Assembly: GCA_029531795.1 (NCBI GenBank) | Contig: JAPEIS010000005.1 | Location: forward strand, 494,001-558,000 | Direction of reading: 5' to 3' | Length of the DNA stretch: 64,000 nucleotides | From: Sclerotinia nivalis | Lineage: Eukaryota; Ascomycota; Leotiomycetes; Helotiales; Sclerotiniaceae | Part shown: positions 45,060 through 57,162 of the stretch, piece by piece | How positions within the stretch are numbered: the first letter of the stretch is position 1 | How the letters are laid out: each line of letters begins with the position of its first letter | The notes under the pieces: generated by a model | The model's input: the letters and a program-made list of their open reading frames with translations, nothing else | Database searches by the model: none | What the model was told of the DNA's origin: nothing | Translations under genes and position numbers: made by a program

Positions 45060-47011
45060 TTACTCTGCATCTTTCTCTTCCTTCCCCTTTCCCTTCACCT
45101 CACCTTCAGCAACCGAGTCCCTCTCAATCTCCACTCTCCTAAATCCCTTCTTCTGATCCTTAGCCACCAAGCCCTTCCTAACCACATACCTCTCATTAAC
45201 CACCTCCACGGCCTCCATCCTCGTCTTATCCATAACCCTCGTATATCTCCCCGTCAACCGCGGACTATCACTCCCATTAAAAACCTTCTGACTTCTGCCT
45301 TTGCCTCCCTTGCCCCCGCTCAACTCGTTCGCTTCAACTCCTTGACGACTAACTATGCCCATTAGTTCGCCCGCGAGAATCGAGTCGATTTTGCGCTCTC
45401 TCCACACTTTCCATAGATCATCCATCAAGCCCGCTTGTCCGTATTTGCCCTCGGAGAAGCCCGGACTATCGCCTATGTAATGCCAATCTAGGGCATCGGT
45501 TCTAGATGGGTCGTCTTCGTGAGGGAAGATGCAGTCCCAGAGAACAAGGGGAGTATCGGTAGCCATTTCATATGCAGGTCTTCCTGGATTCTTTTCCACG
45601 TCCAACAATTCCGATACCACAGAAGGTTTCTCTAAACCCTGTCCTACCAGAAACAGAATTGCAACCATGTGACGCACTTGATGCCAAAGGAATGCCGATC
45701 CATGAAGGTCGAAAGTATAGACTTTAGGAGCCTTACTCTCACCATCAGTTTTGGAACGAATCGATCCATCAAGAAACGAATCTCCGTTTACATAGGCCAG
45801 CGAACTCGTATAATCCTTCACCTCCTCAATATTCGCATAAAAGATCCTCCTCTCAAAATTCGTAATCTGTTTCCCGGGATCAATCTTACAGAAATTCCTA
45901 AAGTCATGTAAACCTTCATATAACTTCGCCGCTTCTCTCATAGCGTCAATATCTAACCACCCATCTTTCATTTTACTAGCTGAAGTGCCATGTTCCAGCT
46001 GAGAAGGAATGGGAGAAAATGCAGGCTGGGTAAAGAAATATCGATAGCGACGTTCGCGACAGGAGAAGCGAGCGGAAAAATCAACAGGTGGTGACGGACA
46101 CCATGCCAGTATACGGATATCGGGTGGAAGAAGACGGTTGAGAACTTGTGGATAAGGTATCTCATCAGTAATATGATGAAAATCAAGACTTTCCTGAATA
46201 TCCGGATCCGACAAATTGAATGCTCCACTATCCGATCCCCGTGGTCCTGGAATACCTGCTGATGGGGAAAGCGGCGCAGATGTAACTTCGATGCCATTTT
46301 CTCTCGGATACGTGTTGTACATATCATCTTCCGCTCCCGCTTCCCCCTCTACAGATTCTTCTGATGCGGGCTTTGCTTTCGGTCTAGGAAGTGGTCGATT
46401 ACTCCTAACTCTAATTCCAATAACCTGTCCAAAAGCACTAACACCCTTATCCGTCCTCCCACATTTCGAATATTCGCATCCTTCCCAATTGACCTCACCC
46501 GGCGCCATCGGATTGACTCCTTGAGGAAATATAAGACGAGCCTTATTCAACGCTTGCCACAATTCTTCTTCAATAGTAGTTAAAGGTGTTGGGTGTCCAT
46601 GATGTTCGAATCCATTGTAGCGCTTTCCCAAATATGCGAGTTTGAGAGCGATGAGTCGAGTGTTGTATTTGGAGGGATCAAATTCTCGTTCGCGGCGAGG
46701 TTTCTGTATGTTTCTCTTGGGAATGGGGGTTGCGCTGGTGTTTTGTTCAGTATCGGATTTTGAGGATCAGAGTTTGTGGATGAATACCTTTTGGTATTAT
46801 TGACAAGTTCCTTTTCCAACTGAGTAACCCTCTTGATCAAATCCTCATGCGACCAATCGCTATAATCCGTCATTCCTCCCATCTTTTTCCTTCTCCTCTC
46901 CTCTGCACTCCTCTCTGCTTCAGGAATCCAGTTGTATTTGGTGTGAAAAGATCGTGAATACTTTTGTGGTATCAGAAGCACTTCTCTTCTCCAGACTTTC
47001 CTGACGAACAT
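45060..47011 (-). CDS. DEG1: tRNA pseudouridine 38/39 synthase Deg1 / Pus3
   Basis: This TruA-type enzyme makes pseudouridine at positions 38 and 39 of tRNA anticodon stems. The model is complement(45060..46734, 46788..47011), 632 aa, with a 53-bp intron joining NNTKS to ATPIPKRNIQ. Key features are LALKLAYLGKRYNGFEHH-type block (here LIALKLAYLGKRYNGF), the catalytic Asp170 in CGRTDKGVSAFGQ, FSARFSCRERRYRYFF, LHDFRNFCKID and the HQVRHMVAILFLVGQGLE block. The N-terminus MFVRKVWRREVLLIPQKYSRSFHT is arginine-rich and acid-poor, like a mitochondrial presequence, and two further in-frame Met codons (44 and 47) follow, so two isoforms are possible. A coiled segment (DLIKRVTQLEKELVNN) precedes the catalytic part. 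The C-terminal tail is charged. Confidence 0.94.
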
Positions 47012-47250
47012 TCATGAAATAATCATGAGAATTCCTTCAATAACAATGTTGTCCGATTTTTTTTATTGACGCACAAATCATTGAGCCAATAAGAGTGATA
47101 TTTTTCCTAGATGCATTTATCTCACAGGGGTAAATTCCTTATCGCTTATCGCAAAGTACCCCTCCATCAACCTCCTATCCACTATTAGCCAGACCATTTC
47201 AAGCTCAAATTCATTGTAAAATATGAAGCTATCCATTTATTTATTCAACC
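47012..47250. promoter_or_regulatory. Short divergent promoter, DEG1 and Rho-like GTPase
   Basis: Only 239 bp separate the two start codons, the tightest divergent pair in the window. A T-run lies at about 47057-47064. Confidence 0.5.
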
Positions 47251-48263
47251 ATGGATGAACCGCCTCTAGGACCCCCTATGGAAACAACAGTTCTGCTACT
47301 CGGTGATTCCGATGTAGGTAAATCAACCTTCTTATCGTGAGTTCTCTCCATCCACTCCCATTCATCCAATCCCTCCCCTTGTCGACCCCAACCCCAGCTC
47401 ACCCACCTTTAGCCAACCGCCATCAAACCTCTCCTCCTCCGCCAGCTCAACACAAGCCCAGCTCCTCCTAGACTCTCATCAACCTTTCACCTTCGGGATC
47501 CGCTTCTCCAACATCCCCTACCGCATCAATTTCTACGACACCTCTTCGCCTATCGATTGGAAAACATTGAAACCTAATGTTGTCGTGCTCTGTTATGCAG
47601 TTCCAAATCGGTTGAGCTTGATTAATGTGCAGAGATTTGTATGTATATTTATTTGTGTTATGATGGTTATCATTTTCTCCTGTTGAAGCAAGGTCAGGTG
47701 AAGAATACATACATATATGAAACACCCAAAAAATCACATCGACATCGAAATAAACCAAAACTAAACTAAATACAAAAACAAGTGGGCCAAAGAACTCCAA
47801 GCCGCCTTCCAGTACGAACTCCCCGTTCTCCTCCTTGCCCTCAAGCGAGATCTCCGATCTGAAAAAGATCCAAATGGGATAATATATCCGCAAGAGGGTC
47901 ACCGCATTGCGCAGGAATTGAGATGCGATCGATATATGGAGTGAGTTTTTGTTTATATTCATTTAATTTGGTCCTTTTCATCTCTTCATTTCTTCGCCTG
48001 CTCTCTCCCCCACCTCGCACCTCCCAACCCAAAGCAAAGGAAGAGTACCCTAGACCTCACCAACTTACCCCAATCCACCCCCAATACATCAATAAATCGT
48101 CTAAACTAACCTCCATTCCCTCAGATGTTCATCCATGACCGGCGAGCTAGTAGCAGAGGTATGGGAGGACATCAGTCGAACCGCCGTCTTAGCTGCGGGA
48201 GGAGGGAAAGCAGGTTCGAGTGGTGGTGGCGGGTTGAGTGATGGGGGTTGTGTAATTATGTAA
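47251..48263 (+). CDS. Atypical Rho/Ras-like small GTPase with CaaX box, 207 aa
   Basis: The model is join(47251..47336, 47398..47638, 47783..47940, 48125..48263), with introns of 60, 144 and 184 bp. The P-loop GDSDVGKST is at residues 18-26. The overall order follows Rho proteins: a switch I region enlarged by a Ser/Gln-rich insert (residues 29-53), beta-3 RINFYDTSS, VVVLCYAVPNRLSLINV, PVLLLALKRDLR (the place of the Rho TKxD motif), YMECSSMTGELVAEVWEDISRTAV (Rho has ECSA) and a C-terminal CVIM. The G3 motif is DTSS rather than DTAG, and the usual catalytic Gln/Gly is missing. CVIM predicts farnesylation and membrane anchoring. The long Gly/Ser run ahead of CVIM replaces the usual polybasic stretch. 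A fast-exchanging or hydrolysis-dead GTPase is the likeliest reading. Confidence 0.8.
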
Positions 48264-48322
48264 GGCTAAAGCAGGGGGAGGGGTTGTGTAATTATGTAAG
48301 GCTAAAGCAGGGGGAGGGGTTG
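48245..48322. repeat. 36-bp tandem duplication covering the GTPase stop codon
   Basis: The 36 bases at 48245-48280 are repeated exactly at 48281-48316, followed by six more bases of the unit. Each copy contains the codons for CVIM and the TAA stop. Only the first copy is used by the GTPase frame. Confidence 0.9.
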
Positions 48323-49357
48323 AGCATGAATGGATGGTATATTATGTAGGGAATTTGTACATGATGTTGATGTTTTTGGATGATTGTGGATGATGGCGGA
48401 TTTGAAAGAGTGTATCGTCGGATAATCCCAGGTACACGTTGGATATTACACAACGATTAGATGATAATAAAATAGGTTCACATGGCGATTGCATAAGTAG
48501 ATTGAAATTCTTCTGTCATTCATTGATATCTTATCTAGCCACTCCATCTAGCCACTCAAGCTACTCTACCACCACCAACACTTAACTATCTCACAAGCAA
48601 ACAAGCAACACACAAAGGGGTATAAGATCCGCCTATCCGCCTATCCTTTACATCCATCCATCCTATCCATTCCACCGGAGGTAAAGTCGATTCGCCATTG
48701 CCGTACAAGAGATTATGTGCTTTCCCTCTTCAAGTTTCGCCAAAAAAAGTTTTTACCTCTCCTCTCTTTACATGCTATCCACATCCATTCGTAGTAGCGC
48801 CCATGGTATTCTTTGGAGCAAAATCCCCATCCACCCATCCATCCATCTTCTCAACACCACGAAGCCACTTGAAAGCTTAGCACTCGGTGGACGTAAGCAA
48901 AACAAAAAAAAAATATTACAGCGAACCAACAGGAAATGAATCGTGATAGTCATGGTCGTGGAAAATGAGTCCGAAGCCAGACTGCAATATCAATAAGGAA
49001 ATATTATGTTGAGCCGTTGTGGTGACGCGCAGGCTATGCTGTGCTTGTGAAAAGTAGGGACCAAGAAAACGTGAAGAAAGTACATGAAAAGAATCCTTCG
49101 CAGCTGTCTCGAAATGAGAGGTATGAAGTTGAATACTGTGGTGAAACACATTACAAAATTTTAAACAAAAGTCCCCAAAATTTGAATTTGTTATTACAAA
49201 GAATTTGTTGTTTTATCCATCTATTGATGAATCGAAACTTAATCGAAAGTTTCGTAGATTAGGTCAGGCGAAGGACCAAAATGAGCTCGCATGGATGGCC
49301 GAATAGCGCGCTTGTCTAGAAATTAGAGAAGGTGCGATAGAGACGAGAGATGGATAA
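48264..49357. other. Convergent spacer, no gene seen
   Basis: This 1.1 kb lies between the GTPase and LTE1 stop codons. It contains the second copy of the 36-bp duplication and a CCATCCAT-type stretch at about 48827-48846. Frames are short and without protein character. Confidence 0.5.
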
Positions 49358-52300
49358 TCAATTCTGAATTGACTTTCCATATTTCGCAATGTCTTCATCT
49401 CGTAATGCTGCCATCCACAAACACCTTTCGGTGATGCCTTCTATGGGAAGGAATCTATACAATTGACTAGCCTCAAGCAATCTAAGAAGATTCTTTGTGA
49501 TGGTTGCTTCACATCGACACCTCTCAAAGTTTACCAAAGGTTCCGTTGTTGGCGTGCTTGCAAATTGACTTGGGCGCTCCGAGTTGACGATCAGGTCATG
49601 AGTATAGATTCCAACAAATGGAATGCAGCCTCGATCTGCACCGCAACCTTCCATCTCAGCTCTCAAGTTATGGAAATTACTTGTAGGTGTCACAAGTTCT
49701 TCCAATTCATGAAGTGTTTGTATGTCCGATGCCGGAACGTGGGCCCACGTCGAGGTAAGACGGGAGATATCCTTAGAGGTCAGAGCCACCGTGAGTTGTG
49801 TCATCGTAGCAAAGTTTCGATATTTCCGACAATTCACGGCAATGTGGATGTATTTGATGATGCATCGAACTCGTTCTTCCAGATCGCCAGTCAAGACTAT
49901 TTCAGACACAGCCCACTTGACCATTATGTTGAACCGAGCGATGACAACTTCTACCCCTCGAGGTTCCGACGAGCGCAGGAATTCAACCCAAGAGCGAGTA
50001 TCTGTAGCAGCATCTCTCCAGCGCATTTCGATGAGATCCTTCCAATCAATCTCATTCAAGGCATCCTTTTCAATGAGAGTAAACTGTTGAGCAAGGACTC
50101 GCGAATCAAATGCAAGAATGAAGGGCAGGTGGACAGATGTTTTACGAGAAGCTTCACTTGTACCACTGGGCCGCAAGGCATCTCTGCCAAATCCACTTGA
50201 ACCGAGGGCAGTAGTGGGTGTGATATCTGGAGTTGGTGGTAGCGGATGCCCCTGCTCCAGCTGGTAATCATGGATCTGAGGAATATTCGCAGTGTTTGGA
50301 GACATATTCAATGCCTGTACAAAAGTTATTGGAGGCGATGGAGGATGATGTGGTGACTTAGATGGGTTAGGTATTCCCTTGATCACCGCTCCTTGTCTCA
50401 AAGGATGCGAAGCTGGGGCAGCCATGTTTGAAATCTCTTCGATACAGTCGGAATGCGAAATGACAGACATTTCGGAAGAAAGATCGCTGTCAATGTTGAG
50501 GAACGAATGATTGCCACTCTCATGAGCAGGTCCTTTTGCGCCGGGGCGCATTCTTCGCAAGCTTTCCGTTTCAGTTATGAAATCAAAGGATCCGTGATGA
50601 GAGGAATGCGGTGTGTTGTCCGTAGTCAACTGGTGTCCTTCATCAGGCCCTTCAAGAATTGAGCGTTCTGACCAATTGTGTGTATGCCGGTGATAACTTG
50701 CATCCTCGCTAAATGCGCCGTCAAGGAAAGAGCCTTCAAAAAATGAATCTGTGAGACCATTTGACCCCGATAGCGAGGAAGTCCTTGGCATTCCTGTTGG
50801 TTGATATGCGGTAGGTCTATGTTCCGTGCTGATCGAAGCCTGCTGTGGCTGATATGTAGTTGGGTTTGGATTGTTGAACATTCTCGAGTCCACAACATTT
50901 CGCTGTCGGTGCCTGCGATTTTCTTCCTGGCCGAAATTCAAAGTAAGGGTACTGACATCGTATGGGCCGCCGCCAAAACTATTGGTATTTCCCTCGTTCT
51001 CAAATCTGCCAGAAAATTCTCCACCTGAGGTTTCGGACCGCCTCTGTTCGAACTTCCCTTCGAGTTTCAGAAGAGCTGACTCAACCCCACCATCATCATC
51101 AATGTCGTCTGGAATCTGAGCAAGCATCTGAGCTTCTTTCTCAAAAGAAGGGCGCATGACCGGTTGGGATGAATGGGTATCGAATAGCGAGACGCGGCCT
51201 TTGGGTGTAACCTCAGCTAGTGCCCCCAATGAGAATGTCTCTACATGTGCTTGAGTTTCATCGTAATCACTGTTGACTACATCGACGTATCGGCTATCAT
51301 CTCCACTACCAAGAAGATACGAGCTTCGTACAGAATCGGAATAAGTCGTCAGGGAGCCAGTCGACATGGGTCGAGATTTAGCATTACTGAGGTCCCCAAC
51401 ATTGCCCACGGCTCTCAAATCTCCACCTGGTCTTCTTCGGAGTACTCGAAGTGGAAGCGGAATAGACGCATTCCGAGAAAAACTTTCCGCGACTGATTGT
51501 TCTTCGGTGAATGTGGTGGCATCGAAGCTTCTCTCACTCCTGTGGTGCCGAGTAAAACCACTATGAAAAGACGCATAACGTCGTAGTGATGCGGATTTTC
51601 TGACTCGGTAGGTTTGACTGTGAAGCCTCATTGAATGTGTAGGAATTGGTCGCGGACCTAAGGGGTGCTCATATTCTCCTGATGGCTGCGAGTCACCGAC
51701 GAGCGAAGGAAGACCTTCTAATGATAAACTGCGATTCACAGTATGTCCTAGTAGATGAGATGATCTCCTTGGGGTTCCGGGGAAAGGAACTCCTGGCGGC
51801 GTGTTTGGTGGCGTAGGTCCATGGGATAGATGCAAAAAAGTGTCGGCGATTGAGCCGAAAGATGGACTCACGGCCAATGCGCCGGTCATCATAGGCAAGG
51901 GCAACGCCATGGTATCGTCAACAATTACAATGCTCTTGCTTCCATTTGTAACTTCGCTCTTGGGTGACCTGTAAGTTATGGAACCCGAATTTTCCAAGGT
52001 AACATCGGGGCACATAGTCGAGTAATGGATTGCTGATTCGCGATGGCCGCTCCCTGGTGGTGACTGCTGCTTAATTATACGAGAATTGCGGGCCTCATCA
52101 GCCTCCTCTTCCTCTCGAACTGCCTTTTTGAAGTCTTCGGCAACTTCAGCACCAAGCAAGTCAATCCTCATTGGTGCACGAATTGAGTCGTGCTTTTGAG
52201 CTTGTGGAACTATGGCGGTACCAGGAAGTCGGTTTATAGTTGCCCCTCGAATGCCGAGAGGAGGCATATTGGGAAAGCTGCCTTGCGTTGGGGAACCAGT

Positions 52301-54768
52301 GGGGCTATGACCTGCTCTAGTGCTCAATGCACGACGCACACTACCTAAAAGTTTTTTCATCCCTGGTCCCGACATTGCCGAAGGGCCTTTGTGGCTGGGA
52401 GGCGGTCTGGGAAACAAAGTAGTTTCTCGACCAAATTCTGCTGGGGTGCTTGGGGCGACAACATCGACAAAAGCTTGTCCGGGAGGGAAGAGGTTACCTC
52501 TCACTAAACTTCCAGCATAAGGCAGAGCAAGAAGTAACTCCGTACTCTTATAGATAACCTTTTGTACAGGCGGTACGGGATCTGGTTGTGCTCGGCAATC
52601 TCTCAACGAGTCGGAGAAGCTTGCACTGCGCTTGTGTGAATGCGAAGGGCGCACTCGTTTACCGGCCAGTGCTTTAGGTGTGGTTGCCACAGGGGGAGCT
52701 GGATCGTATATAGAGCTGGCAGGAACTGGATGCGCTCCCAGGGGGTTAATAGTCCCGCCACCTCTTGTTCGACTAGGAAATGAGCATGATACAAAGTCTT
52801 CACTAACTATGCTCGTGGGGGATGGAGGTGGTTCTGGATCGTCGTCATACTCCCTGGTATTCGGAGGGGTGGGATTATAGGCTACAGAGTCAATGTAACC
52901 TGCGCGAGAAACATCGGCGAAAAAGTTTCGTCCTTCAACCATTGAGGTGTCATGCTCGATGAAGTCGGGCTCAATAATCCCGTCGAGACGTGGGGGACCT
53001 GCTGGGTGGGTTTCCCAGAAAGCTGGGTCTAAATTGGGATCTCGAGAACCGGCTACTCCTCCAGCAGCTATCGGAACCTCAACTCCAAGATCTGGGTCGA
53101 AGTCGGGTCCATCCCAGTATAACGCACATACTCTCCGCCAACACTTCTTCAGCTCCTCTACTATCTTCAGGGGTACCTTAGAGTGCATCTCGCCTTGCAG
53201 GAGTGTTTTTGCAAATGCATTAAGTCGTTCACAAAACAACACTCTTAACTCGTAGTCAATGACATAATCGTCCAAGAAGTAATTTAGTACCCAATGGCGA
53301 ATCGCGACGAAAGTTCTAACCCTGACCACCGTACCAATCTCATCATTTCTTGCAACTGCCCACTGCAGTCTCGCGATGAGCATGAGCAACAGATCTGTTG
53401 TCTCCAGAAACGAGCGAAACGTAAGAAAGAAATCTGAAAGAAGGTCATAATCGACGAAAGTGGGGGACGTAATTTCTGCAACAAGACGAGCTGGAGTCGC
53501 CGCTCTAATACCTCCACTTTCGCCATAGCGGACAATAGACGGGTGGTCGCAAGCTGGCTTGAAAGTGAGAGAATCGAACATTTCAGGCTCAATGGCTCTG
53601 GATGGCTTAACAATTCTTGGCGATGGCATTGGGCGTGATTGGTAGTTTGGGCTTGGTGGGCCACTGACAGCACTAGGCTGTGGAGATGCATCAGAATGAC
53701 GTCGAGAAAGGGCTCGCGTATGGCGCTGTGAAGCCGGATCCATTTGTGATGTTTCTCTGCTTGACAAGACACTTGAGCGTACATCATCATTGGTGGTCGT
53801 ATAAGAAGAACCTCGAAGGAAAGGGGTGCCGCGCATGCTAAATCGTGGTTTTCCCAATTTGTACGAAGGGATAGTGACGTCGAGAGCAGGAGTACCTTGA
53901 AAAAAGTCAAGCTTTTGGGTGGCCGTACCAGTCCGGGGCCTTTCGATAACAACCTTGAAAGCACCAGCGTCCTTGTCGGTGACTGGGGCGTGTTGATCGT
54001 CTACAGTCGAGTATGAGTGTGCTCTCGCGCGTCGTGTTTTTGGTGGGGCTGCGAATTGTATTCGCTGGGTTAGGCTCGATGCCGACTTTGACGGGGACCA
54101 AAGACTATCGCGATGACTCAAATCCTCCTCCTCCTCTCTACGAAACGCGGCAGCATCAGGTCCAGCAGTATCTGGCGGTGTTGTTGGAAAGACGAAAGAT
54201 GGCTGAGGATATCGTTGGTTTGCTGGACGTATTGACGGGCTGTTCGTCTGTCAGTACTGTTTACTGCCAAGTATTTAAAATTCCTTGTGGTGGTAACGAG
54301 TACTATATTGTCAACAAGCATCACCTTGTCTTACCGTAAGTATATCTTTCCGCCATTTCCAACTTTGGCAACGGTAAATTGTCTACCTTCCCGGCCAGCA
54401 GAGCCCCCATCAGGAGTAATACTGCCTTTCTCATCTTCTACCTCTCTCTTAACCCGCCGGTAAACATTATTATCATTGCGCGAACTCTCCTGCATCAGCT
54501 TTTTCTGTTGGCTCGGGCTTCTCTTTCCAGTAACCCTCAAATTTGGAGCTGACAATGATGGCACGCTATTATTTTGTTGTCTTTCGACCTCTGTGACAGA
54601 TGTAGATATAGTATTAAGTGTCGCAAAACGGCCTCTAGGGGACAATCGATCTCGTTGACGTTGACGCAAACTTTCAGGTGAACGAACTACAGGTGGATGG
54701 GAGGCTTGGGTCTGAGCCTCGACCTCCATTATTAATTTATCGTTTGCCCAGATTTTCGCCTCCTTCAT
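49358..54768 (-). CDS. LTE1: Ras-type guanine nucleotide exchange factor, Lte1-like, 1771 aa
   Basis: Lte1 in yeast promotes mitotic exit; filamentous fungal members carry the same RasGEF domains, but their role is less clear. The model is complement(49358..54239, 54335..54768). The 95-bp intron joins KIYLR to PSIRPANQRYPQPSFVFPTTPPD. The RasGEF_N module (GGIRAATPARLVAEITSPTF, DFFLTFRSFLETTDLL, RTFVAIRHWVLNYFLDDYV) lies at about residues 380-510. A long Ser/Pro-rich disordered middle of some 900 residues follows. The catalytic RasGEF domain is at the C-terminus: AQQFTLIEKDALNEIDWKDLI, RFNIMVKWAVSEIVLTGDLEERVRCIIKYIHIAVNCRKYRNFATM, GCIPFVGIYTHDLI, ending at YGKSIQN. It is the largest gene in the window. 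The start at 54768 is the first ATG in frame. Confidence 0.9.
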
Positions 54769-57148
54769 AGCACTCAGCTTCTTCGTCGTTTTCCTGATTT
54801 TCGATGCATGGAGGGTGGATCAATTATACTGGGATTGAGAGGTTGGGGTAATGAAATTGAGAAGGTTGAAGGAGGTCTGCGACAGGCTCTCGATCAACAA
54901 AAGACCATCCAATAACGTGACGGTTTGGGGGGGAGGATTCGATTCAGCAGGTTTAGGTATTCGCCGATATTATTGCTTTTGGCCAAGCAAGCATTCAAAG
55001 GAAAGGAATGAAAGAAATGGTAAGGTGGAAAGTGCGAATGAGAATAATGAGTGTGTGTGTGAGCTTTGGTGGTGGTGGTGGTGCGTTGAAGTGCAGGACC
55101 AACCAAGTACTATGCGAAAGAAGCAGCAGAAGACATGAATGTGCATTTAGTGCATTTAGTGCAGGGCAGGGCAGGGCAGGCAAGAACCACAACCACTTAA
55201 AGTTCAGACTTATCATCTCGAAGGGGCAATTAAAGAAAATGCACAAAAAGAGAAGTAGCGTAGGCTACTTTTGTCGAGTATTGGATGTGCATTTTACTTG
55301 CAGGGGCATAGAGGGCTTGTTGCAGCTGTATGATTATTTATTTACTACATGGGTAAATGAACGAAAAGTCCCAGCCTTTTCACACCACTAGCACGGATTA
55401 GGATTCCGGGGCCTAATGCACAAAAGTGTCGACGAATAATTTTATCTCCTTAACCACGATATCCCTGGAAATCGGATCTTAAGGATAAACAAATTGAAAA
55501 TACGTTTACGGAGTACCCAATAGGAAGTTTTGCTTCATCAATTAGAGTTGGTACGAGCGTCATTTTATGATTTGACATGGACTCGGTAGTTATCAAGGGG
55601 AAGCTTGAAAGACTTGAAATGAGAGTCTTTTTAATTGTGAGTTATTAGAAGAGAAGTTTGAAAAGCTTTCGGAAAAAGTATCTCCTATCGAGTACTACTA
55701 CTGAGTGCCTCCTAGGTAAACAAAACGTCACTTATATTTGGCCTTGTGTCTCCTTATCTTTTCACGTGGTACCTGGCTAATCCCTAAAATAGTAGGTAGG
55801 TAGTAAGCACTACACCAGCACCTATCGGATTTGTGCATGCAGCTTTGCGGCTTTCGAGTCTGGCCGATTGTTTTAATAAGAAGAGATAACTGGTTATCGT
55901 AAAAATCCTTACAGCTTCCAGACTCCAACTTCTAATAATGGGAGCAGGCATTGTAACTGTGTTCTGTCTGTCGACCGATGATGTATAATTTCTGTGGGAA
56001 TCCATTTGAGTTGATGTACCAGTGCCTACGTAACTCCTGTTACATGAACCACTTGATCACCAACATTACTAACCAACAAGAAAGCCAGTCCATCCGACCT
56101 TGGTATCGGGATGGCAAAGACATGAAATCATACAGTAAGCAGTAGAATAAGCCATCTATCTCATTCATTAAATAAATAGAAAATTAGCTCGAGACAAAAA
56201 GTGGAGGAAGGCGATTCCAAATTTCCAAACATCCGAAACAAAAAAGTGGCTTCCAGCGACGATGTTTCAGCGGGTCGTCATTTGCCCCAATTCTAGGATC
56301 TGGTGGGGTGTTGTCGCCGATGAGAATAATCATCCCAGAGCATCTACTCCGTCAGAACCTATTATCACAATGTTGTACAAACTTTCTGTACAAATTGGTC
56401 AAATACTATCTGACTCTCAGTCATCAATTTATACACTTATCGTCAGATGACATTGCACGGCTATTATTATATCTGCAATGCCTTTGACGCCGTAAATCTG
56501 CATTGGTCATTCAGTAATAAGCTACAAGATCCAAATATGGCGACTTTGTTAAGTTTTCGCGCTGGGATCAAAGGGTACATACAGATTACCCCCAACTTTG
56601 AAATGTTTAATACCATCTTGGAATAAGTTCAAACATGGCTTCAAGTATCGAAAGCAACCATGATTCTGGAATCTAAATACTGCTCACCGCACTGATAGAA
56701 TTAGTATGGTGGAATGATTTTCATTTTGTTCCCGTTCGCGAGGCTGCTTCGTCTTTCTATCCAACCTAGGTAAAGTTCAGGACAAAAGATAACATAAAAA
56801 CTTCTAGAATTGAATGAAATTGCGCACTTTTGACACCGACCCCTTCTATGTCGTCATCTAACTTATAATTACCTAAAAGGGTTAATTTTGCAGACCCAAG
56901 CGGCGGTGCTCATGGAAATTATGAAGGGAAGGAATTGACAATTCTCTTTTATCATCCTGATACACCGAGCAACAATAATTGCAACGAGCAACGAGCCCCA
57001 GCGCAATGGAAACGAGTTTTCGAAATAGTGGAGCGGAGCGATGAATATGGACCATTTTAACGAATGTCCAATCAGAATGATTTTGAATTTTACCAATACA
57101 TACCTAAAAAACCTTAGGCCTAATTTTCTAAATGTAATTTTTCATTGA

Positions 57149-57162
57149 TGGGTTCAAGCCCA
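57149..57162 (+). other. tRNA T-arm-like motif
   Basis: TGGGTTCAAGCCCA forms a 4-bp stem and matches the B-box core GGTTCRANNCC. The exact 14-mer recurs at 60322-60335. No A-box partner was found. Confidence 0.4.

Noticed and set aside
49463..50200. 245-codon plus-strand frame
   Set aside because: It lies fully antisense to the RasGEF domain of LTE1, whose motifs are clear.
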